Shown here one piece after another: positions 11,502-23,567 of a DNA stretch of 64,000 nucleotides. The stretch covers positions 127,963,143 through 128,027,142 of the forward strand of contig CAKMRJ010005634.1 in assembly GCA_928212115.1 (NCBI GenBank), read 5' to 3'. Position 1 is the stretch's first letter, and every line of letters begins with the position of its first letter. Position numbers and translations under genes: made by a program. This DNA is from Lactuca virosa. Lineage: Eukaryota; Streptophyta; Magnoliopsida; Asterales; Asteraceae. The notes beneath the pieces were generated by a model. That model made no database searches, had not been told where the DNA came from, and saw only the letters and a list, made by a program, of their open reading frames with translations.

Positions 11502-11516
11502 ATCTCCCCCTTTGTG
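11502..11516 (-). promoter_or_regulatory. Sirevirus polypurine tract
   Basis: On the minus strand the sequence reads CACAAAGGGGGAGAT immediately before the LTR start TGTTAGGATT. This would prime plus-strand DNA synthesis. Confidence 0.8.
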
Positions 11517-11717
11517 TCAAATTCAAAAGGAGTGTCTTCATTGTCTTCGCTGCGTGTCAAAATGGTTTGGCATTATCTTCAGAAGCGTGTTTCGGACACA
11601 CAAGTACCATCTAATCATATTTGAAAAGCATTTGAGGTCAGCAACAGAGTTTGTTTTGCTTGCTTCAACCATAAAAAGAATTGTCTTCAAAGCAGCTGAT
11701 GAGTAAAGGTGTTTGTC

Positions 11718-14700
11718 TCACAGAAAGAACATACATTTATGAACTGTTTCTCCTTCCTTTATGTTGTAAACGATGCTCCAATTCTCTTTTCGGATTACTC
11801 TCAACTTTAATTTCTGAATGTCCTTTGGTTGCTCTTCCGGCTTCAGAATGGGCCTCTTTTTCAGAACTGATGCGATCTGAACATCCATCTTTGCAATTTC
11901 AAGAATGTAGCAAATGATCATCCTTTTCAAATGCGCAACAGTAGGCTCATACTTCTTTTCATCTTTCGTAACAATGTAGAACAAGGAGGTCCAGTTATAT
12001 GGGTTCATAAATGGCAAGTTTGCCAAAGTGAACTCATCTACAATGTGATTAGCTCCTCTGAATCCCTTGAACTGTACGTTCAGAAAGTCCTCGGTCTGAA
12101 CAAGCAATCCAACCTTTACTGCACTTATTTTCTTCAAGCTCCAATACTTGTACTATGGTTTGGCATACTTCAGGTAAAATGAAAAGAGCTTTCGATTTAA
12201 TGCACTGTTAGATATCAAAGACTTCTCAGTCTTCTCAAAACGACGAAAGAGAAATGCCCTTGGTGTGATGGGAAAATCAAATTGACATTCCACATTATTT
12301 TTCAAATCAAATGAGATCGAGGGCTCTATCCAGTAGATGCTTGGATCGTCAATTGCCTCTTTTTGAATGCGCTCCATTGTCCAATTTGGAAATAACGATT
12401 TCTGAGTTTCGAGCACAATCTTCGCATTTTTAGCCTCAGCTTCTTTAGCTTCTAATTTCTTCTGAAGAGCCTTTAGATCATGTAGCTCTTTGTCTTTTTT
12501 TTCCATGACAATCCTTTTGGATTCGGTCATCGTTGGATTATCCTCAATGTCATCTTCCAAGATACCTTTGTCTTTGTCTTTGTCATTAACTGAACCAGAA
12601 GCTACATTATCCTTCTGATCAGTTGTGGGCTTTGGCTGTTGTTCCTTGTCTCCCCTTGTTTCGTAGAAGCCCCGTTTCCTAAAACACCGATAATTTGATT
12701 TAGCATTGCGAACACCGTCTGTAGTTTTTCAGAGAGGGACTATCGAATAGTGACAGTGAAGAATGAGTCACGAGTCTCAACGATTCTCTGCAAGTAGTCA
12801 TTGACTTCAGAAATGCACCCTTTGATTAAAGAATGCTCTTCTTCAAGGTTGACATTAGTCTAGGTGACATTTTTCAACTTTTTAGAAAGGACCTTCGACT
12901 TCTGAGTTTTCTCAGTTAACTCATCCATAAACTTGTTTCCAGCTGTCAAGTCTTCCTGCAGCTTTTCAATCTTTGAAATAATGGCAGAAGTGAGTTTAAT
13001 GTTTTCCACCTTGATGTTCGAACGAATAAGTGAGAAAGCCTCCTTCTCAACTTTCAAGGAGTTATAAAACCCTTCGATTACCTTGTTCATGTCGACAATG
13101 TTTTTATCCGAAGAGGTTCGGAAATCAGTCATGAAATCCTGTACCTCTTGATGTAGTTTTTCGACTTTTTCGGTCACTTTGGGAATCTTCTTTTCGGATG
13201 CTTGAATGACTTTGGAGGATTCTGCAAGTACTTTGGCATTTTCAGCAGTTAACAATTCAACCGTAGCCCTGTGGGTTGTTAACAGTTTCTCCCATTTTGT
13301 AGGCGAGAAGGCGTTTAAGTTCTCAAGGATCGTGTTAAGCTTGGTGTTCAACTGTTTGAACTGACCCTTGGTCATCGGAGCGTCATCATCGTCACTGTTG
13401 ATGTTAGTTGTAAAGGGGCTAAAGACAAAATCATAAATAGGCTCCTAATCATCTCCAAATAAGATCTCCTCTTCTTCATTGAAAGGAGAAGCAGGAGATG
13501 TGCCTTGATCCGAAGTCACACCGATGTGTACATTTTCCCCCGCATCAGATGCGTTGACATGAAGTCTGAATCCCTAGTTGCCTTCAAAACGGACTTGACA
13601 ATCGGAACTTCCGGTGGTGTAGACACTGATGATGTGGTAGGAGTTATGGAATCAGTAAAGATTGTGGAGGTTAAAGGGATGAAGATCTGAGGAAGAGAAA
13701 TTCCAACATAACTCATTAGTGGTAAAAGGTGGGATATATGAAATCGGAATTGTAGAAGTGATAGGTGAGGTTGGTGGAGTAACATGTGGTGGTGGTGGAG
13801 TAGTGGTAAGGTTTAGAAAGGGTTCTTGAAGGATAGTGTCAAAGATATCAGAAGTTGGAATAGAGGAAGTGGGTGGAGAAGATACCTTCAGAATGTTTTC
13901 TGTAGGGATGGGTTCTGAAGTTGCAGTAGTATCTTCCTCCTCATTTCGGATTGTATCATCCTCTCAAACTTTCGTAAAATTTCTTGATTCTGATTCTTCT
14001 TGAATGACCGGAGATGGAGATCTTGGTTTCTTTTCTTGCTTCTTCATTTTCTTTGGAGCTTTAACATTTTCAGAAGGACCATCTTTTTCCTTTCTTTTTC
14101 CTCCCCTCTTTGGTTTGTTTCCATCATCAATCAATTTCCTTAGGTCAGCTGGCATTGGACGAACGCCAGATTTTGGTAACTTTTGATACTCCCTCACAAT
14201 TGCATTGTCAAGAGGAATCTTAACCAACATTTCCTCTAGAATTGAACCAATAAAGGTGAAGTTTCTAGGACCAGCCATCATGAATGTAGACGTATGGAGA
14301 GTTGGAATTTCTGCCATTAGGGAATCTGTCATCAATGGAACTTTGAAGTGGCCTAGGGCACGATTGACGACGATCGACCAAAATCTGGCACATGATATTT
14401 TAGTGCGTCGAGTGGTGGAGACGATGCTTTGAATGAGTTAAGTCCACAAAATAGAACCATAGTCAAGATTGACATCGTGGTATAGCCCATAAATGAGAGT
14501 GTAGAACAATTTGCTAGAAGTATCTAACCCAGCAACCCTCTCCGAGAAACTCTTGAATAACTGTGTGAACAACCCATTCCACATTGGAGGAAAAAAGGGT
14601 TTCTTGAACTTTGATAACAGTGAGATGTCGCCAGTGTAGCTCATCTGATAGAACATTTGAATAAGTTCAGTGGTTGAAATCGACTGTGGATCCACATGAA

Positions 14701-15184
14701 TTTCAGGTAAAGTAGGCCCTAGAAGTTTGCTGAAATGGGGCTTTCTGATTGAGGTCTTGTGAGAAGCAACCTCGAAGTGGATGACATCATCTGCTTTGCT
14801 TTAGATAGCAGACGAGTATGCCTTTGAGAGATGAACCAGGGGAACAGATTCCGCCATGGTTAACGCCTGAGGCAGTGGCGAGAACTTAAGGCATTTGATC
14901 ATCGACCTGATTACTTCATTGTAGCGTGATGAATTGAGATCGATGATCAAGTTTTGGCCGTGCTTCATGGTGAGTATGACGACAGAGCCTGATTGGTCGG
15001 CAAAAGAAATGTTTTCAGATGAACCTGCTATTGAAGCGTTGAAGAAGACGATGAACAGTAGAAAGAGAGCATTTTTTTCTTGGAGGGTTTTAAGAATTGT
15101 GTTTGCGGTGAGAGAAAGTGAACCGTTAAAAAAACCTTTTATACGGTATGTGATGAGTGGAGAGAGAAAACTGTCGTTCCACAT
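11718..15184 (-). pseudogene. Sirevirus ORF3 (extra ORF after pol; 'env-like' position), broken
   Basis: Downstream of RNase H the element carries a long minus-strand coding region in several pieces: 14801-15184, 14438-14695, 13964-14335, 12860-13375, 12153-12560 and 11718-12137. Visible traits in order are an N-terminal globular part (MAESVPLVHL at 14857 is one possible start), a Lys-rich basic stretch (KPKRGGKRKEKDG, about 14090-14130) that could act in nuclear or nucleic-acid binding, a Pro/Ser-rich acidic linker, and coiled coils (12860-13375 and 12400-12560, Lys/Glu-rich heptads). Sireviruses often carry such an ORF, historically called env-like. I see no convincing transmembrane or fusion features apart from one hydrophobic stretch (about 15030-15080) that may lie upstream of the true start. 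Frameshifts and stops separate the pieces. Function unknown. Confidence 0.65.
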
Positions 15185-16889
15185 TCATGTACCTCGTAAA
15201 CTTAGCTTGTAAAATCTTTCCAGCTCATCAACGTGTGTCAGACGTCGTTGTAAAATACACGCATGTTTCAGGGAATTCAACAATCACGCCTAATTTGAAT
15301 TTTCATCTCTAAGATACCATCGTTTCGGAATTGACACATTCGGAGTCACCAAACAATCATCCAACTTTGAGACCATGACCTGTTCTCAGAATTAAAGTAA
15401 CCAATTGGAATTAGAACCAGACTTTGAAAAATCACAAGGATTTTTGTGCAAGAGTGTGCCAAAGATAAAGAAATAAAGCAAATCTAATTTTAGGGATTCT
15501 GTGATGTCAAATAAGATTGACATGAAAATCAGATGGATCCCGCGCAACGATCTCTTCCTTCTGAGTCAAGAGAGACTCCGGAGTGCTTGTGTGGTATCCT
15601 GTTGAATTACGATCATCAGGTTATTGAGAAAAAATGAAAGTCTTCTTTTAGTAAGGCTTATTGGGTAGCTTAAGCTTCAACCAGATTCCGAAACTTGACA
15701 TAAGTCCGAAGATCTGAAAGAAGTACTTGTTTGACCGGTGTAGCCATAATAACAAGTAAGGTTTGGATTTTCTTTAAGTGATTGGATATAAAGGAAATCT
15801 CAAAGAAAAAAAATTAAAAACCAGATCTTTTGTGAAGAAATGACTTGGGTCAAGAACATTTCATTAAGATTACACAAAAAGAAAATTTGAGATTTCAAAC
15901 TTGTAACGGTACTAACCAAAAAGGTTTTATTCGTCAATTCCTTGGTTAAATTTTCTAGAACAAAAAAATGTTCACCGTTAATTCAGAAATGGGATTCGGA
16001 TTTTGGGTTTCACTTGAAATCATGGTGATAACGATTTCAAGATCATAAACACAGATGTTGTGTAACCATAAACCACATTGGTAATATCTGAGAGTCTCAA
16101 GGGTTACATTGATGAATACGAAAATGATGGAGAGTATATAGATTGGTTTTGAAGAAGATATAGTACCTCTGCTATATATAAATGACTAAGAAGTCAACTC
16201 TTAACTCAATGTGAGAAGAGTAAGGTAACTCGATGGCTTATGTGATTTAATAGCCTAATTGGGAAGAAACGATCGGAATGAAATTTTCATTAAGGCTTCG
16301 AACATAGAGTCTAAGAGGCTTGGGACAACATGCAACAACATGCTTCTAGGGATGCTTAGCTAGTACACAGTTTCAGAATCATACCTGCCCCTCCGTGCTG
16401 AATTTAGGTAACAGAAAATAATAACCTGAGAATAGAACGTTAATTCCTTGAAAATAACATGTTTTTGGTGTTTTGATTTTTAAAAGGAAAATACAGAAAA
16501 AAATATAAGTAATTTTTGAATTTTCTAAAGAAAATGAAATTGAAATAAAGAAAAATATTTTTGAGATTTTTTATTTTCCAAAAAAAAGAAAACAGAAATA
16601 AAGTAAAACATTTTTGAGATTTTTGAAAAAAAATGAAAATAGAAATAAAGAAAAATATTTTTGATTTTTTGAAGAAAAATGAAAACAGAAATAAAGAAAA
16701 ATTTCAAAGATCAATGAATTCAGAAACATAAATGACCAGTAACTTCCGAACCATTCCGAAGCTCAGAATCAGTCGAAAGAGACTTAATATACAAATGATA
16801 TACAACATTCCGAAACAAGAATGAACAATGACTTCCGAAGCATTCCGAAGCTCGGAACCACTTGGAATGTGAACAGTGAGTTCCTGCAA
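15185..16889 (-). other. Non-coding spacer between sirevirus pol and ORF3
   Basis: No frame stays open over this stretch and I recognise no motif. It holds the A-rich repeat cluster listed separately. Sireviruses commonly have untranslated DNA around the extra ORF, so this could include leader sequence for ORF3. Confidence 0.5.
16500..16710. repeat. A/T-rich imperfect tandem repeats
   Basis: Four imperfect copies of a roughly 50-base unit containing GAAATAAAGAAAAATATTTT followed by a TTTTTGAGATTTTT-like block, at about 16540, 16595, 16640 and 16690. Short Phe/Lys-rich ORFs here are by-products of the composition. Confidence 0.65.
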
Positions 16890-17335
16890 TTATGAAATTG
16901 GTTTCGGAACTGAGTCGGCTTCAATCATTCCTAGCCCTTGTAAAATCCAATTAAAGGATGCTTCATGTAGGGCCTTTGTGAAGATATCAGCCAACTGATC
17001 TGAGGATCTAACAAAGTGAACTCTGGCGTTCCCATCCTCAACATGATCGTTTATGAAGTGGTATCTCGGTGCTATATGCTTTGTCTTTGATTGTTGTACT
17101 GGATTGTGGCATATTCTTATAGCACTTTTGGATTAACAGTATAGAGGTAGTCGCTTCATATTAATTCCTTAATCTCTTAGCTAGTTCTGAATCCACACTA
17201 CTTAGGAAGTACATGATGCTGCTGCTATATATTCAGCTTCATCTGTAGATAATGATACACATGTCTGCTTCTTAGATTGCCAACTAACAAGCTTGCCATC
17301 TAGAAATGACATCCCCCAGAAGTGCTTTTCTAATC
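16890..17335 (-). pseudogene. Sirevirus RNase H, broken
   Basis: On the minus strand, after a stop at about 17327-17329 that interrupts the YSDADLGGCGLD motif of the Copia RNase H, the frame continues with KSTSGG, LVSWQSKKQ and STDEAEYIAA, and then a block ending near KALHEASFNW. These are the standard Copia RNase H blocks, whose DEAEY motif holds a catalytic acidic residue. At least three stops break it. Confidence 0.75.
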
Positions 17336-18520
17336 AAGGCCACATCCACCTAAGTCAGCATCGGAGTATGATTGCACGAAGAATCCTGAATTCGATGGAT
17401 ACCATATACCAAGAGAAGTAGTCTGCTTCAGATACCGAAAGATGTTCTTAACTGCCAACAAATGAGGTTCTCGAGGATTGGCTTGAAATCTAGCATAGTA
17501 ACACACAATAAACATAATGTCAGGTCGACTAGAAGTGAAGTACAACAGAGACCCAATCATTTGAAGCTACAAAGTGATATTTGCTGCTGGTTTATCAAGA
17601 GAAGGAGTGAGTTTCGTTCCGAACGTCGTTGGAACTTTGACTTTAGAATCACCCACCATTCCGAATTTCGCCAATAAGGTCTTTGTGAAGTCTTCTTGAT
17701 TCATGAATATCCCTTCTAAACTCTGTCTTATGTTTAAGCCAAGGAAAAAGTTAATTTTACCCATAAAACTCATTTCAAATTTAGTTTCCATTAGTTTTCG
17801 GAATTTAACTGTTAAGCTGGGATTAGTAGATCCGAAAATAATGTCATCAACGTAAATCTGAACAATCATTAAATGGTTACCCTCCTTCTTACGAAAGAAT
17901 GTAGGATCAAAAATACCTTGTTTAAATTTAGATTGCTTAAGGAAACGAGTCAGAGTTACATACCATGCTCTTAGAGCTTTTTTAAGACCATATATTGCTT
18001 TATCTAGAAAATAACAATGATTCGGAATTTTTTTGTTCACAAAACCTGGTGGTTGCTCAACATAGACAGTTTCTTCGAGTTCTCCATTCAGAGAAGCACA
18101 CTTCACATCCATTTGATATACATCAAAGTTATTGTGAGCTGCATAGGCAAGAAAAATACAAACTGATTCCAGTCTAGCCACCGATGCGAACGTCTCTTCG
18201 TAGTCGATTCCTTCTTCTTGACAGTAACCTTTAACTACCAACCTTGCCTTGTTGCGAATTACGTTTCCCTCTTTATCCGTCTTATTCCGGAACACCCATT
18301 TCAAACCAACGACATATTCATCATTCGAAGTGGGAACCAATCTCCATACTTTATTTCACTCAAATTCATTGAGTTCTTTCTGCATATCTTGAATCCAATC
18401 TGCATTATCAAGAGCAATTTTAATAGTTTTAGGCTAAATTTTAGAAATGAAAGAATTAAACATGCAAAATTCCAATTTAGAAAATAATGCAGTTTGTTTC
18501 GGTTTTTGTTGAGCACGTGT
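17330..18520 (-). pseudogene. Sirevirus reverse transcriptase, broken
   Basis: The main frame 17567-18340 contains GLKWVFRNKTD, KARLVVKGY, YQMDVKCASLNGELEE (usually KTAFLNG), YGLKKALRAWY (usually YGLKQAPRAWY) and the catalytic IYVDDIIFGST box, which is intact and is the form typical of Sireviruses. A second piece, 17330-17560, carries SLLYFTSSRPD and YLKQTTSLGIWYP. A stop at about 17564-17566 separates them. The polymerase would copy the element RNA into DNA in virus-like particles, but this copy cannot be active. Confidence 0.88.
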
Positions 18521-18874
18521 AAGAACTCTTGAAGATGATTCTACGATCACTTGAGATCGTGGATGATCTCCGGTCCATTTAGTTATTGGAGGATAGTTCT
18601 GATCAGAGGCTGGATCAATTTTAGCATAAACTTCTTCAAATTTCGATTGTACATCTGAGTCATTATTTTCATTCTCCCCCTGGAAATTTTCATGTGACTC
18701 GTCATTCCGAATTGAACTCTCCCCCTGGAGTGGAACATCGGTATTGAGGTTTGAGGTGGAACTCTCCCCCTAGATTGGAGTATCACAAGGTTCTGGAGAA
18801 GGTTCATTTGGAACTGGTGGCTCAATTTCAATATCTTCCACAACGTCGTCAACAATCTTGATCAATTCATGTTG

Positions 18875-19921
18875 TTAGTTTTCCTTCGCCTTCGATTTTG
18901 AGGAAATAGCCTTTTCAGGTTCATCAAACAAATTTAGAAATTCCTTATATAAATTCATAAGAGGAATCGTCGTAGAATTTGTTGACGGAAAGATTTCCTC
19001 AGATTGACAATCTTCTTTTTGATATTTCTTCAAGTAGTTGCCGTCAAAGGTAATGTAGTAGCTTTCTTCAATTTTCTTTGATCTTTTGTTCAGAACTCGG
19101 TATGCCTTTGAAGTTAGAGAATATCCCAGAAAGATTCCTTCATTGGCTTTTTCATCAAATTTGTTCCGATTTCCATTGGAATTGAATAGAAAGCACCTGG
19201 AACCAAACACATGAAAGAATTTTAAAGGAAGATTATGAGTGAAACAAGCAGTTGCAACAGCATCAACCCAGAAGTATAAAGGAAGATTTGCAAATGAAAG
19301 CATAGTCCTTGCAGCTTCACAAAGAGAGCGGTTTCGTATTTCAGCTACACCGTTCTACTATAGAGTATAGGGCAAAGAGAAGTTGCGAGCAATCCCTTTT
19401 CTAGTTAATAATTCTTCAAATGCATGATTTTCGAATTCTGAACCGTTATCACTACGGATTTTCAGAACAAGCTTTCGTAATTGTAGCTCAACCTGCTTGA
19501 TGAAATCTATCAGCTTTTGAGGTGTGTCAGATTTCTGTCTAAGAAAGAATACACAGGTAAATCTAGAAAAATCATCAACAACAACCAAAATATACTTATT
19601 ACCACCAATACTCTCGATGGTAGATGGACCACAAAGATCTATATGCAATAATTCTAGCGGCTCAATGATTTTAGTATTTATGATGGTTGAGTGACTCTTA
19701 CTGCTTTGTTTTCTGAGGTCACAGGCAACACAAAAGTGCTCCTTTTCGAATTTCAATAGAGGTAGACTGCGAACAAGATTACCAATGATGAGCTTGTTAA
19801 TATCCTTGAAGTTCAAATGGGAAAGCCTTCTGTACCATAGCCAACTATCTTCCGAAGATGCTTTCATAAGCAAGACAATAAATGGTTTTCCTTTGGTAGG
19901 ATTCAAGTTCAGAGGATACAT
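18875..19921 (-). pseudogene. Sirevirus GAG-pre-integrase and integrase, broken
   Basis: Piece 19358-19921 has the pre-integrase block (LWYRRLSHLNF), a zinc-binding pair CVACDLRKQ, and core motifs HIDLCGPS (first Asp), VVVDDFSRFT and RSDNGSEF (second Asp). Immediately after it two consecutive stops (TAGTAG, about 19357-19362) replace what is normally a Gln-Gln pair before NGVAEIRNRS, which carries the catalytic Glu region. Piece 18875-19303 continues with the C-terminal GSRCFLF and GIFLGYS blocks. Both stops are explained by C-to-T changes. Confidence 0.85.
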
Positions 19922-20070
19922 CTCTCCCTTCCTTTTTTACTTCAGAAGCACAACTTTGGATTTCTTTTCTATGACTTCTGAACCGTCTTCATCAAAAGAT
20001 ACCTCCAGTCCTGTACCTACAACCAATTGCGAAACACTTATCAGATTGTGTTGCAAGCCTTCAACATATG

Positions 20071-20274
20071 CTACCTTCCGAATTGAGAATTCTCCATTCG
20101 TATCATTCCGTATCCTTTTATCTCTCCAGTAGCGTTGTTTCCAAACTTCACTCTACCGCCATCTTTTAAAGTTCTAAACTCTTGTAATTCTTCTTTCCTC
20201 CCAGTCATGTGACGAGAACAACCGCTATCGATATACCATTCTGAATCATACTGTTTGTCACGCATAACCTGCAA
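20071..20274 (-). pseudogene. Sirevirus protease segment
   Basis: The frame holds WYIDSGCSRHMTG, the Copia aspartic protease active site (D-S-G-C), followed by FGNNATGEIKGYG. It lies between gag and integrase. The linker 20278-20766 upstream is Lys/Ser-rich and in several broken frames. Confidence 0.8.
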
Positions 20275-21405
20275 AATTTAGAGAGTTTTAGAAACCCAAA
20301 CCATCTTGGGTCCTTGTGAGAATTTCTTTTGCACAGGAAAAATCTTAGTTTTGTCAACCCAAAAGGATTTTCTTTTCAAAATACGATTCTTCCCTTTTTC
20401 TACATTGAAAACTTCAACTTTGTGGTCACAAAGATTAATTTCAACAAAATTAAACTTTTGTTGAATAAATTCTTTGTGTTTCGGAGCCATCTTTTTTCGC
20501 AAATTATTTTTCTTCCTTTTTCAACATAGCTTCATATTCTTTGAGATTTGAAGCTACTTTATTTTTACCCTTAAAATCTTTTGATTTCTCAATTGGTTTT
20601 GAAATCTTTGACTTTCGAGAGAAAAACTTGATTTTGATTTCGGAATTTGGGATGAATCAGCATTTTGATTAGAAGATCGTGCTGAGTTAACAGACCTTTG
20701 ATTGGAATTCATATTTTTCCAAAAGCGCTTTCTTTCTTTCAAATTCTTCCTATATCTAGCATTCAACTTCCTTTTCTTTTCAATTAATTCTTCAGCAGAC
20801 TTATGAATGTTAACTTTCGGTTTTTCCTTTCTGATTGGCGTTTCGTTTTGTTCCGAAGAGGTTTCACTGGAAACATATTTTGTGCCACTTGGTACTGCCT
20901 TATCTTAACTAAGGTCCACACGATTCAATGGTTCTGAAACATATTTCTCTTTTGTTTTCCAAGAGGTCATTTCTGAAAGACCTTTTGTTTCATCCGCATT
21001 ATCTATCTGCTTTGACCAAAAGAATTCATCACATCCGTTTGCATTATCATCAGCAACCAGGGACGTTATTTTAGATGTATCATTTTTCTCCAGTCTTTTC
21101 TTAACAAAAACTTGATTTGGAACAATTTGGAATTTCGAAAAACAGTTGCTTCTTCTTTCAAAACTTTAGAACTTTTGTTTTCAACAATTCGAACAAATTC
21201 GATTGAGTTTTCTGAAATTAGATTTGTGTTAGGTTCATCAAAATTTTGTATAAAAGCAGAACAATCTATTTCATCCTCTACATATATTTACTCATTTCAC
21301 TTTCATCAAATTCAAAAAATGTTTTCGGAATCAAAAGTATTTTCTGAATTCAATTTCTTGCATAATAATTCATATTTCTGCATGGCACTCAATTTGATTT
21401 ATTCT

Positions 21406-21976
21406 TTATCTTTTTGACTTAACATTTCTTTCAACATATTTTTTATGGTTTTTGGACTGTATATATTCCACGATTTTCTCAAGTCCAACCCTGTATGAAG
21501 CAGAAACGTCATCTGAAGAAACAATCGATTTGCATTTATAGCAATTAGCATCAATTTCATCCTCTTTCAATTCAAGAAAAGGGAAAATCCTTTTATGCAA
21601 ACCTTTCCCTATTTCACAATTCAAATGCAACTGAGTAATATTAAAATATAAACGTTTAGCAATCAAACAAAAAAATATTCCTCTGTTTCAAAAGTGCAAT
21701 ATTGTCTCTTTTAGGACAAATAATATCATCTCGTGATCTTGTGAGCTCTACATCCAATGCCTCTATTCTTAATCTTCTCTCTTCACTCTTAAATGTTACC
21801 CTGTTAAGTTGATCATTCAGATTAGAATTACTAAGACGAGTTCTTTTTAAACTATCACTAAAATTAGAAATAGTATATCTTAAATCATCTAATTCAGAAT
21901 CATAACGAGCCGTGGGGATATTAAGAGATTTGAGAATACATTGTACCTTATCGACCACCTTCTCGCACTCTTTCAC
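21406..21976 (-). pseudogene. Sirevirus gag C-terminal coiled-coil extension
   Basis: Two overlapping frames (21656-21976 and 21406-21666) encode charged, heptad-like sequence (for example RRLRIEALDVELTRSRDD) after the zinc-knuckle part. Long C-terminal gag extensions of this type are characteristic of Sireviruses. A frameshift at about 21660 separates the pieces. The stretch 20770-21400 contains further degraded linker. Confidence 0.6.
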
Positions 21977-22093
21977 TTGCTCCGTGACTGTCTTCGCAGC
22001 AAAACAGCTTTCCGAAGCCTTTCATCCATTAGTCGCATATCCTCTTGGTTCTGAAACACCATTCTGAACCATCAAGCACTTGTGTTCATATCC

Positions 22094-23297
22094 CTACTTC
22101 TCTGAGTTCACCACACAACACCCACCATGGGTGGGTTTCCTTACCTCATCATCCTCTGAGTCTGTAGACCATACTTCGACTCGACCATCATCACTTTCTT
22201 CCTGCACAATTAATGTTGGTTTCACATTTGACATGTTCTTCTTTTTGAGTTCCTCTATCTTCTGAACATAATACGCTTCGTCTTTCTCCTTTTCCTTTTT
22301 CTCATTCGGCTTCCTTAACATGCATTCCTTGGAAAAGTGATTCTTACCATGACAATAATTACAGTCATAGCCAGAGTCACCCAGTAACTTCGTTTCCTTC
22401 TTTTCTTCGTCATTCAGAGAGTTCTTGTAACTCTCATCCCTTGGATTTTCTGAACTGGAATTGCCCTGCCTGTATTTGTTCTTGAATCGAGTGAAATTCT
22501 TTTTAAATAACTTCTTAGGATTGGATACCATAAGAGCCTTGTCTTCCTTTGAGAGTTCACTATCTGAAAAGTCTGATTCAGAATCATCTTCTGCTGACTT
22601 CTTTCCTTTCGCAACTAATGCCAAGGATCCAACACTGGAAACAAGCTTCACTTCCTTAGTTACTTCCTCTTTATGAGATCTCAGAATACCCACAAATTTG
22701 GCCAATGAATAGATTTTGAATTGTTCGTGTGCCTTGACAGTGGAAATGATAGCCTTCCATTCGGATCTGAGTCCATTCATGAACGTAATCTTCTGTTCAA
22801 TGACTTGTCGCTCAAGATTGTATTTGAGCATTCTGCTTAGCAAATGTTGAAGCGATTGAACGCATGATCCAACTTCTCATCAGGTTTTTGTACAAACGTT
22901 CCAAATTATGATAATAGAGTCGTTTGTAAAGAATGTTCTAAATCAGCATCTCCTGAATACAACTCCTTCAGCCTATCCCATTACCTTTTGCAGTATCACA
23001 TGCAATAACAAGACAAAAAGTGTCTGGAGGAAGAGCAAATAAAATAACTCTCATTGCTTTTATATCCCTTATTAGCTTATTCTTCTCATCCTGTGGAACG
23101 TCAGTATGTTCAACAATAAGTGCATTGTAATCCGCCAGAGTCTTGAGTTCTTTTCTGGTACCGGTATGCGTGTACGTCTCCTGCGTTATTGCATGTTATA
23201 ATCTGGAACCATGTTCTTCGATTCCAAGAATGTAATCTTCAAAGTGGAGTGCCCAAACTTCATAATCTTCTTGAAAGAGAATTGGAATCCTTGTCAT
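22094..23297 (-). pseudogene. Sirevirus gag, broken
   Basis: A plausible start ATG lies at 23297 (MTRIPILFQEDYEVWALHF), a typical N-terminus of this lineage. Several stops and frameshifts follow, and the longest open piece is 22094-22843. That piece contains the gag block EQKITFMNGLRSEWK, an acidic Ser/Asp stretch, and a CX2CX4HX4C zinc knuckle (CNYCHGKNHFSKEC) that would bind RNA. Gag would form the particle shell. A second, truncated copy of this region is at 56921-57430. Confidence 0.85.
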
Positions 23298-23548
23298 GGA
23301 TCCGATGTTACTTGAGAGATTGAAAGAAAGAGAGTGAGGATCATCATTATATTATAAAGAATTCACTTAAACAAATATAGAACCAGATGTGTAAAACGTG
23401 AATTGAGTTCAAGGTAAAAACTAGAGATCTAGATCTAGATTCTACAATCGATTGAGACAATTGAGACAATAAGAACAAATCTGAGAATATTGAAAAACCC
23501 TAATAAAACCCTTTACTCGATAGAAGAATAGTAAATTGATTACACTAT

Positions 23549-23566
23549 CTCCCACTCTGATACCAA
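23549..23566 (-). promoter_or_regulatory. Sirevirus primer binding site
   Basis: Minus strand reads TTGGTATCAGAGTGGGAG two bases after the 5' LTR end. TGGTATCAGAG is complementary to the 3' end of plant initiator Met-tRNA, the usual primer of Copia elements. Confidence 0.85.
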
Positions 23567-23567
23567 T

